A stretch of DNA of 64,000 nucleotides, from positions 17,862-81,861 of the IMG/VR virus record IMGVR_UViG_3300022752_002570, one strand, 5' to 3'. This DNA is from a virus. Below the pieces are notes generated by a model, which was given only the letters and a program-made list of their open reading frames with translations, searched no databases and was not told the origin of the DNA. The translations under genes were made by a program, and so were the position numbers. Below are positions 28,111-34,485 of the stretch, in pieces (position 1 is the first letter of the stretch; each line of letters opens with the position of its first letter).

Positions 28111-29891
28111 CATTTCGAATAAAAAATCTAACCGTAAAAAACTTTATGAGCGTGGGTAATCAAACCCAGGCCGTTGATTTTAACAAGGCTAATCTAACTT
28201 TAGTGCTAGGATCTAATCTCGACCTAGGTGGTGATGATACTGGCAGTAGAAACGGTACTGGTAAAACTACTATCATAAATGCTCTCAGTTATGCACTTTA
28301 CGGGCAGGCATTAACTAACATTAGAAAAGAAAATCTTATCAATAAGATAAATGGTAAGAATATGTTGGTCACTGTTGAATTCGAAAAAAATGGTCTCCAA
28401 TATAAAATTGAGCGAGGTCGCAAGCCTAACATACTTAAATTCTTTGTTAATAATCAAGAAATACAAAACACACATAATGAAGATGAAAGCCAAGGAGATA
28501 GCAGAGAGACACAAAAGTATATTGAAGAAATGCTGAACATGAGCCATACCATGTTCAAACATCTGCTAGCCCTTAATACCTATACTGAACCTTTTTTGGC
28601 CATGAAGGCCGCAGATCAAAGAGAAGTTATTGAACAACTTCTAGGTATCACAATCTTATCAACCAAGGCAGAAGCACTCAAGAACGTTGTAAAAGAAACT
28701 CGAGATTCAATACAACAGGAAACCTTTAAAATAGAAAGCATTAAAACTGCTAACGAAAATGTTCAAAAGAGCATTGACAGCCTGCATATCAAAAGTTCTG
28801 CTTGGGAAAATAAACATCAAACTGAATTAGAAAATCTAGGTCGTGCCATTGTTAATCTTGAATCTGTTGATATTGAAGCAGAATTACAGGCACACAAAGA
28901 TCTAGCCATATGGTTAGAGAATGATCGCAAACTGACTCAACTTAGAAAACAAATGGCTACATTAGAAACTGCGGTCATGCAGTCGGCTAAAAGTGTAGAC
29001 AAATATTCTAAAGACTACAACATGCTGATGGGAAAAACGTGTCCGTCATGTAAACAAGGTTTACAAGATCATGACCACGAAGACATGATTAAAGAAGTTT
29101 CAAAGAATCTAGCAGACGCTAGCGAATATGCAGGCAAGGTAACATATGAGTACGGTCTAGTGGTCAATGAAGTTGAAGCAATCGTTAAACAGCCTAGGAA
29201 ACCAGATACCTTTTATGAAACAGAAGCAGAAGCATTAGGTCATAAAAATAATTTAAGTAATCTAGAAAAGGCTCTTATAGAAAAAGACAACGAAGGAAAC
29301 CCTTACCAAGAACAGATTGAAGAACTACAACGCACAGCCATTCAAGAAATTGATTGGACCAAGGTAAATGAACTAACTAGGTTGCGGGATCATCAAGAGT
29401 ATCTATACAAATTATTGACAAATAAAGATAGTTTTATTAGAAAAAAGATTATTGATCAAAATTTAACATATCTTAACAAACGTCTAACATATTATATCGA
29501 TAAACTTGGCTTGCCTCATAAGGTAGTTTTTCAAAATGATCTCAATGTAGAAATCACTCAGTTAGGACAAGAACTAGACTTTGACAATCTAAGTCGAGGT
29601 GAACGTAATAGATTAATTTTATCTATGAGTTTTGCATTTCGAGATGTATGGGAAGGCCTATATCAAAGTATTAATCTATTGTTTATTGATGAACTTGTTG
29701 ATGCAGGTATGGATAGTGCCGGTGTGGAAGCAGCACTAGCAGTTCTAAAGAAAATGAGTAGAGAAAGAAATAAAAATATCTATCTAATTAGTCACAAAGA
29801 TGAACTTGTTGGCCGTGTTAACAATGTTCTTAGGGTGATTAAAGAAAACGGCTTTACCAGTTATTCAAATGATCTAGAGTATGTTGACTGA
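28107..29891 (+). CDS. 46: Recombination endonuclease subunit gp46 (Rad50/SbcC-like)
   Basis: A protein of 594 residues (T4 gp46 is 560). The N-terminal Walker A lies near residues 47-56 (SRNGTGKTT). Two coiled-coil arms flank a zinc hook with Cys312-Pro-Ser-Cys315. The C-terminal lobe carries the ABC signature LSRGERNRL (about 494), Walker B LLFIDEL (about 524) and the switch His in LISHKDEL (about 562). It is the ATPase that positions gp47 on DNA ends. All catalytic motifs are present, so it should be functional. It overlaps gp47 by 4 bases and the next gene by 11 bases. Confidence 0.97.
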   Translation: MTFRIKNLTVKNFMSVGNQTQAVDFNKANLTLVLGSNLDLGGDDTGSRNGTGKTTIINALSYALYGQALTNIRKENLINKINGKNMLVTVEFEKNGLQYKIERGRKPNILKFFVNNQEIQNTHNEDESQGDSRETQKYIEEMLNMSHTMFKHLLALNTYTEPFLAMKAADQREVIEQLLGITILSTKAEALKNVVKETRDSIQQETFKIESIKTANENVQKSIDSLHIKSSAWENKHQTELENLGRAIVNLESVDIEAELQAHKDLAIWLENDRKLTQLRKQMATLETAVMQSAKSVDKYSKDYNMLMGKTCPSCKQGLQDHDHEDMIKEVSKNLADASEYAGKVTYEYGLVVNEVEAIVKQPRKPDTFYETEAEALGHKNNLSNLEKALIEKDNEGNPYQEQIEELQRTAIQEIDWTKVNELTRLRDHQEYLYKLLTNKDSFIRKKIIDQNLTYLNKRLTYYIDKLGLPHKVVFQNDLNVEITQLGQELDFDNLSRGERNRLILSMSFAFRDVWEGLYQSINLLFIDELVDAGMDSAGVEAALAVLKKMSRERNKNIYLISHKDELVGRVNNVLRVIKENGFTSYSNDLEYVD

Positions 29892-30186
29892 AGAATTAGA
29901 AAAATACAATGAAATGTATCGCAAAATGATTGATCATTTAGTGACATTGCATAATGCAAATATTACTTTCCAAAAGTTTCAAGGTAGAGATCGTGCTAAC
30001 GATGTTAAACGACAGTTTAGAGGCATTATGAAATTAAGTCGCGAATTGATAAAGCAATGCAGCAAAGTCAGTCGAGAGGGTTCTGATCGAAGAAAACTTA
30101 TAAGTACTCAAAGGAAAGAAGCCAAACGACTAAGGCAACAACAAAGACAAAAAAATGTGGCTGTATCAGGGGGAAACAATCAATGA
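29881..30186 (+). CDS. Small basic coiled-coil protein of unknown function
   Basis: A protein of 101 residues, not recognised. It is predicted mostly helical, starting LTEELEKYNEMYRKMIDHLV, with a Lys/Arg-rich second half (RRKLISTQRKEAKRLRQQQR) that could bind nucleic acid or a partner. It overlaps the gp46 end by 11 bases and the GIY-YIG gene by 32 bases, so it is translationally embedded between two DNA enzymes. This suggests, without proof, a role in recombination or replication. It is not similar to T4 UvsY by eye. Confidence 0.6.
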   Translation: MLTEELEKYNEMYRKMIDHLVTLHNANITFQKFQGRDRANDVKRQFRGIMKLSRELIKQCSKVSREGSDRRKLISTQRKEAKRLRQQQRQKNVAVSGGNNQ

Positions 30187-30586
30187 ACTACCAGAAACTT
30201 GCGTAGGATTCGTGTATATTATAACTAATACAGTAACAGGCAAGATGTACATAGGCAAAAAACTTAGTAAATTTTCAAAAACAACTTATAAAACTGTTAA
30301 ATTAAAAAACGGCACTAAGAAAAAGAAACGAATTAAATCTAAAATATCCTCAGACTGGCAGACATATTACGGCTCAAACGATCATCTCAATCAAGACGTA
30401 CTAAATTTAGGCACAGATAAATTTGTAAGAGAAATATTATACTTTTGTAATTCAAAGGCAGAATGTTCCTATATTGAGGCACGTGAACAATTTACTCGCA
30501 AAGTACTAGAATCAGACGAATACTATAACGGACAGATATCTGTTCGTGTCCATGGCTCACACATCAAAGGCAAACTAAACGGTTAA
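30155..30586 (+). CDS. GIY-YIG superfamily nuclease-like protein
   Basis: A protein of 143 residues. GFVYIITNTVTGKMYIGKKL near residues 18-37 is a GIY-YIG-type N-terminal beta strand pair (VYI...YIG). Downstream, SDWQTYYGSN and SYIEAREQF give a conserved helix with a Glu in the position expected for the metal ligand. Free-standing single-domain proteins of this kind are common in T4-like phages. They may act on host DNA or as homing-type endonucleases; the exact substrate cannot be told. The start is kept because MWLYQGETINELPE is a typical beginning of the family. It is the last gene before the structured gene-free region. Confidence 0.75.
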   Translation: MWLYQGETINELPETCVGFVYIITNTVTGKMYIGKKLSKFSKTTYKTVKLKNGTKKKKRIKSKISSDWQTYYGSNDHLNQDVLNLGTDKFVREILYFCNSKAECSYIEAREQFTRKVLESDEYYNGQISVRVHGSHIKGKLNG

Positions 30587-31010
30587 CGGCTAGCGCAGGC
30601 TAATATCATGCGCCCTAGACCTGGATCTCAGATCGCAGGGACGGAATGCTCACCGCCGTAGTGAGAACTCAACCACTACCCGAAAGGATGACGATCACTT
30701 AACTGCTGTGATTTGGTTGTTTGAAGTAGAAGGAGCAAAAAGACGCAGAAGTGATTCTGCACGTTCATATGATGAGGTAGTGTTCGTTATATGAGCCGCC
30801 GTTGTAATAAAGCCTGAACGAGTAGGTACCGGACAACCGCCTACGCTAAACTAGTTCTAACACTATGTGACTATGCTACTCAGATGATGCATACCTTTGC
30901 CCGCCCTGGGCAAAGAGTGACCACTTAATCTAGATGATACTAAAAGACAAAAAATGCTTCGAGTCTCGTAGACGAAGAAGCAAACGAACGTAGTTCGTTA
31001 CTAAATATTG
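30587..31010 (+). ncRNA. Candidate structured RNA / non-coding region
   Basis: This is the only long gap in the window, with no convincing open frame on either strand. It is dense in inverted repeats. CTAGCGCA pairs with TGCGCCCTAG (near 30591-30625). CTCAC/GTGAG and GTAGTG/CACTAC are alternative pairings near 30650-30680, followed by CCGAAAGG. CAACCA/TGGTTG enclose ATCAC/GTGAT. Other stems are GCAGAA/TTCTGC (30745-30760), CGTTCA/TGAACG (30762/30820), GTAGG/CCTAC (30822/30844), CTTTGCCC/GGGCAAAG (30895-30915), a bulged CTTC-GTCT/AGAC-GAAG stem (30957-30977) and AACGAAC/GTTCGTT (30983-30999). No tRNA arm, tmRNA end or group I intron core was recognised. It ends at a CTAAATA box before the next gene. 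Orientation plus is assumed from the flanking genes. Confidence 0.5.
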
Positions 31011-31026
31011 ATTATTCCGGAATAAT
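31011..31026. repeat. 16-bp perfect palindrome overlapping the leader of the next gene
   Basis: ATTATTCCGGAATAAT is a perfect 16-base palindrome ending 2 bases before the ATG at 31029, where a ribosome binding site would normally lie. No Shine-Dalgarno is visible between it and the start. It may be an operator or an RNA hairpin affecting translation. The possible late box ACTAAATA lies at 31000-31007. Confidence 0.6.
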
Positions 31027-31028
31027 TT

Positions 31029-32339
31029 ATGCGATTACATCAAGCACTAGGTCAACAGACTATCTTTGAAAGTATAGGAGGAACTGATCCCTACTTCAAA
31101 ACATGGCAACGAGACATACATCCCGTATTATGTGAAGTTGCTCTAAACCCTGATCAGATAAATCAATTATTCAAATCTATAGAGAAGGGTGGAGGAAGAT
31201 CTCTTCTAGGTAAAGCCAAAGATGCTATAAGTGGTGCTACAAATAAAATTAGTGATGTATGGTTTAATAAGTTTGGAGGAATGTTGCAGAGCAGTGGACC
31301 TGTTCAAGCATTTGATCAAAAATTTGAAGAAATTAAATCCAGTATTGCAGCGAAGAATCCTAAATTGGCCGCAAAGTTAGCCAAATATGGAGAGTTTGCT
31401 AAGAACAATCCTAAATTACATAAGTTTTTATTAGCCATTGGAGGATCTGTAGCCGCTGCTGTAGGTGTTACTGTTGCGGGTGGAGTAGGCGCAGGTGCTC
31501 TAGCAGTGGGCACAGGTGCCGGTGTTGCTACTGGTATCATTAACATTGCTGATCGTTTATTACAAGGGCAAAAAGCATCAACTGCTATTGGACGTGGAGC
31601 CACTACAGGACTAGTAACAGGAATAACTGCTGCTGCCGCTACTAAAATTCTTAGTGGTGTGGCCAACAGTTTTAAGGCAGAATATGTTAATACAGTTCGA
31701 GGTGAGCGATTAATGAACGGAACATTTGACATCAATGGTCAGTGGACTTTTGTTACTGGCAGACCGGAAGATGTTAGGGCTCTCGGACAAGCCATGGATG
31801 CAGAAAACTATCAGTTATTCTACAGTCTTGTAGAAAAAATGAGGTCACCTGAATATGTAAAAGGTTTAGAAGCATCTCAAGAAATTATAAAACAGGCCAC
31901 TCAAAACTATCAATCCACGGCAGGTGTAATTAAAACTCTAGCACAGGCTGCAACAGCAGCCGCAGGTGGTGCAGCCAGTGCGGCTACAAATCAACAACCT
32001 AAAGAAAGTTTATCAGAAAATAAAATTTATGAATTATTTGGCATAACCGGTAACAAGATAGATGCTAGTAAATTAGAAAAGGCATGGAAGAAGGCAGGAA
32101 GTCCTACGGACAGTGATGAGATTGCGAAAATCTTACAGGGTGCTGGTGTGGATCCTACAATTATTTCACAGGCATTTAAGGAAATAGGAGCACCTACACC
32201 TCAAGGCCGTGTAGAACCAACACTAGGAACAGACACCAATACAACAGCCCAGCCAATAAATACAAAAGATATTGTAGCCAGGATAAAAAAATTACCTCCT
32301 GATCAACAAAAAATCTTAATACAACTATTAAAAGCATAG
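31029..32339 (+). CDS. Probable internal virion (head) protein
   Basis: A protein of 436 residues, not assigned to a named family. The N-terminus MRLHQALGQQTIFESIGG contains IFE followed by Ser at residues 12-15. That fits the T4 prohead-protease site (I/L-x-E), as in capsid-targeting peptides of T4 internal proteins. Residues about 135-175 are a Gly/Ala-rich hydrophobic stretch (SVAAAVGVTVAGGVGAGAL), perhaps membrane-active. The C-terminal third has helix-rich segments and linkers. It stands first in the rightward late block and 8 bases before a related gene. Packaging inside the head is inference from the cleavage site and composition. Confidence 0.6.
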   Translation: MRLHQALGQQTIFESIGGTDPYFKTWQRDIHPVLCEVALNPDQINQLFKSIEKGGGRSLLGKAKDAISGATNKISDVWFNKFGGMLQSSGPVQAFDQKFEEIKSSIAAKNPKLAAKLAKYGEFAKNNPKLHKFLLAIGGSVAAAVGVTVAGGVGAGALAVGTGAGVATGIINIADRLLQGQKASTAIGRGATTGLVTGITAAAATKILSGVANSFKAEYVNTVRGERLMNGTFDINGQWTFVTGRPEDVRALGQAMDAENYQLFYSLVEKMRSPEYVKGLEASQEIIKQATQNYQSTAGVIKTLAQAATAAAGGAASAATNQQPKESLSENKIYELFGITGNKIDASKLEKAWKKAGSPTDSDEIAKILQGAGVDPTIISQAFKEIGAPTPQGRVEPTLGTDTNTTAQPINTKDIVARIKKLPPDQQKILIQLLKA

Positions 32340-32347
32340 GAACTACA

Positions 32348-33325
32348 ATGAGAATACATGAAGTTATTGTTTTAGACCCGCAGATAAATGAAATTAGCGC
32401 CTTTGGTGCAGGATCAGGAATAGGCAAAGTTGCGGGAAACGTTGTAGGAGGTGTAAAAGATTTTTGGGCAGGCGCTAAACAGGGCTATAAAGATGCAAGA
32501 GCGGGATTTGTAACAGGACAAGGAGCAGGCACTACTGCGGCAACAACTGGCACCAATACACCCCAAGCCTCTGCTTCTACGGCTGGAACTGCTGCTCCAA
32601 CATCTGGCGCAGCATCAGCACCTAGTGGACAGGCAGCGTCTGCTGCACCACAACAGGCACCTACACAACAGGCACCTGCACCTCAAACTACACCGGATGA
32701 ACTAGACGATTTAAAGGCAACTATTGCAAAACTAAATCCCGAGCAGAAACAAGAAATTGCCTCACAACTACAGCAACCTGAAATAGAACAACCGTCAGCG
32801 CCTGCGGCAGGTGCAAAAACAGAACCTTTTGTTGATCCACGCAGTGCAGCGGCAAGAGGTCAGAAAGATCAAGGATTTGGATTTAATAGAGACACTGGTG
32901 TGGCGTTTAAATCACAAGCAGAAAAAGATGCTTACAATGCATCTAATCAGCAAGATGATGATGATTTTGAACCTGATTGGAATTTTGGTAAAGATTCTAA
33001 TGCTCCGTCTCCTGGAACTGCGGTTAATATAGGACAGGTTAAACAGCAAAGCGCCCAACAAGCACAGGCAGCACAGGCAGATAAACAAACTGCCCAACAA
33101 CAGATAGCAGCCACACAGGCCGCTAACGCAGCCAAGGCTAAACAAGATGCTGCTATCAAGGCCGCTAAAGATGCTGCTATGGCCAAGCCTGCGTTTCAAC
33201 AGACTGCATCAGATAGGTTAGCAATCAAACAAGCCAAGGACAGAGGTATTAGAGAATCTAAAAAATCCAAGAAGAAAAAAGTCGTTGCAGAATTTAATAG
33301 TAAGTTTCTAGGAATAACAATTTAA
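32348..33325 (+). CDS. Probable internal virion protein, Ala/Gln-rich
   Basis: A protein of 325 residues, not recognised. It begins MRIHEVIVLDPQINEISAFG, with INE followed by Ile at residues 13-16, a second I-x-E prohead-protease-type site at the same distance from the start as in the preceding protein. A Gly-rich segment follows, then a long Ala/Thr/Pro/Gln-rich low-complexity region (about 60-260) and a basic C-terminus (KQAKDRGIRESKKSKKKKVV). The composition fits a disordered, possibly DNA-associated head-internal protein. It ends tail-to-tail with the frameshift extension of the gp26-like gene, overlapping it by 4 bases. Plus-strand +1 and minus-strand open frames here are composition shadows. 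Confidence 0.6.
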   Translation: MRIHEVIVLDPQINEISAFGAGSGIGKVAGNVVGGVKDFWAGAKQGYKDARAGFVTGQGAGTTAATTGTNTPQASASTAGTAAPTSGAASAPSGQAASAAPQQAPTQQAPAPQTTPDELDDLKATIAKLNPEQKQEIASQLQQPEIEQPSAPAAGAKTEPFVDPRSAAARGQKDQGFGFNRDTGVAFKSQAEKDAYNASNQQDDDDFEPDWNFGKDSNAPSPGTAVNIGQVKQQSAQQAQAAQADKQTAQQQIAATQAANAAKAKQDAAIKAAKDAAMAKPAFQQTASDRLAIKQAKDRGIRESKKSKKKKVVAEFNSKFLGITI

Positions 33326-33552
33326 AAGAACGGCAAACCAGTCTTTTGGGCAGTTTCTAAATTTTCCTCAATAATTTTACTAAGGATTTCTCTATCTTCC
33401 TGGGTAAGTTGGTATGCTTCATTTACAGTAATACTGCCTCGCATGTACCAACAAATTTTAAATAATTCTCGTTTTATGGCTTTTACATCTTGGTCATAAT
33501 GATCAACTAGTGTCTTTATTTCCTCAAGATCTAGATATAAAAGCCTTACACG
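33322..33552 (-). CDS. -1 frame extension of the gp26-like gene (frameshift product tail)
   Basis: This 76-codon open frame has no ATG, GTG or TTG before its conserved-looking core, so it cannot be translated alone as a normal gene. It lies in the -1 frame of the gp26-like gene and begins at its U UUU UUC site. The translation RVRLLYLDLEEIKTLV, then ICWYMRGSITVNEAY and ending ENLETAQKTGLPFF, reads as a real protein. I recall WYMRG...LPFF-type tails in T4-like phage tail-assembly proteins, but no search was possible. Shifting would give a fusion of about 363 residues (287 from the zero frame plus 76). This parallels the frameshifted tail-assembly chaperones of other tailed phages. The stop is TAA at 33322-33324. 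Confidence 0.8.
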   Translation of the reverse strand, partial: RVRLLYLDLEEIKTLVDHYDQDVKAIKRELFKICWYMRGSITVNEAYQLTQEDREILSKIIEENLETAQKTGLPFF

Positions 33553-34412
33553 AAAAAAGTTGAAGGATCAAAAACTAGAGGAATGGTTATTGTGTCTTGA
33601 GTATAACCTTGCATTTTGATATTTTCAGGAGTATCGATAGTTATAGGTTTAATTAGATTGTTATCTTTTAGTTTATCCAAATGATTCTGTATAATATTGA
33701 ACATGTCCTTGTCAATGTTATCAATAAATTCTCTTATGTGTACTATATTTTCTGTACTGCCCGTAGGTGAGTCTATTCTAAATACACTTTCTTTTACAAC
33801 ACCAATAGTGACATCAGTAAGTTTACTAAATGTCTTTTGAAACATTTCTAATTTTTGCTCTTGACTTAGGCTTTCATCATTGGCCAAATTAAGAATCTTT
33901 TGTGTTTCAAAACTTTTTATACTGCTATCACTAATCTGTTTATAGTTAAGCGGTTTCACATAGACTGTTAAATCATCATTTATTGGAATCACTGGATCCC
34001 AATCTATCGTTTGGTATAGATTGTCCATTACAAGACGTAGATCAACTTCATATTCTAAATTAATATCTCCGGGTAGATTCAACGGAGTACTCATCTTTTC
34101 ACCGTAGGTAGCAATTCTGATAGCAATTAGAATTGCATCAAGATCTATACTTGGCGTCATCCATGCATTTTTAATATTCGGCATACAATTTTGTATTGCA
34201 TCTACTACTGCTTGCCCGTTCATAATAGCGTCTGGAACTTTTAGCAAGAGTTCATCCTTAGCAGTCATAGAAAAAACAGGATATTCATTGTTTTCTGATT
34301 TTTCCAAACTACCTGGAGGCCAGTATTCTCCATTACTGGGTAACCTAATATAAATCTTTGGTTGCCTCATATAATTCATTAAAGGGTTTTGATTTTTTGG
34401 GGATGATATCAC
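33546..34412 (-). CDS. 26: Baseplate hub/assembly protein gp26-like (zero-frame product)
   Basis: A protein of 288 residues, longer than T4 gp26 (208). The N-terminal part (IYIRLPSNGEYWPPGSLEKS, VFSMTAKDELLLKVPDAIMN and IQNCMPNIKNAWMTPSIDLD) matches the T4_baseplate/gp26 family, needed for hub assembly. The start is GTG at 34412, supported by GGAG about 8 bases upstream; ATG codons further in would cut the conserved start. Near its stop is TTT TTC GTG TAA, with a -1 slippery heptamer at 33552-33558. The gene runs opposite to its neighbours and faces the tape-measure gene head to head. An exact TATAAATA late box lies 40 bases upstream. Confidence 0.82.
   Translation of the reverse strand: MISSPKNQNPLMNYMRQPKIYIRLPSNGEYWPPGSLEKSENNEYPVFSMTAKDELLLKVPDAIMNGQAVVDAIQNCMPNIKNAWMTPSIDLDAILIAIRIATYGEKMSTPLNLPGDINLEYEVDLRLVMDNLYQTIDWDPVIPINDDLTVYVKPLNYKQISDSSIKSFETQKILNLANDESLSQEQKLEMFQKTFSKLTDVTIGVVKESVFRIDSPTGSTENIVHIREFIDNIDKDMFNIIQNHLDKLKDNNLIKPITIDTPENIKMQGYTQDTITIPLVFDPSTFFV
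33552..33558 (-). other. -1 ribosomal frameshift site U UUU UUC
   Basis: On the minus strand the gp26-like zero frame reads ACT TTT TTC GTG TAA. The heptamer T TTT TTC is a standard X XXY YYZ slip site, two codons before the stop. After a -1 slip, translation continues with CGT GTA AGG into the 76-codon extension. No strong downstream hairpin was found by eye, only the short palindrome ATCTAGAT. Confidence 0.75.
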
Positions 34413-34424
34413 AGTTTTTACTCC

Positions 34425-34432
34425 GATAAATA
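34425..34432 (+). promoter_or_regulatory. Late-promoter-like box before tape measure
   Basis: GATAAATA, one mismatch to TATAAATA, lies 53 bases before the tape-measure ATG. It faces an exact late box on the other strand, so the two transcripts would overlap at their 5' ends. Confidence 0.5.
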
Positions 34433-34452
34433 AAAGATCAATTTAAGTGAAG

Positions 34453-34460
34453 TATTTATA
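34453..34460 (-). promoter_or_regulatory. Exact T4-type late promoter before gp26-like gene
   Basis: TATAAATA on the minus strand, an exact match to the T4 late consensus, 40 bases upstream of the GTG at 34412. It is the best late-promoter match seen at a gene start in the window. Confidence 0.7.
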
Positions 34461-34485
34461 TACCAATATTATTGCATGAAAACTA

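Noticed and set aside
30587-31010. Firm assignment of the structured region as HEARO/OMEGA RNA, group I intron, tmRNA or tRNA
   Set aside because: No HNH-type ORF follows, no intron core sequences or tRNA TPsiC arm were found, and covariance models could not be run. It is kept only as an unassigned candidate.
33322-33552. The small minus-strand frame as an independent gene (separate gp51-like protein)
   Set aside because: There is no ATG, GTG or TTG before the conserved-looking core. The first ATG lies inside WYMRG and would drop half of it.
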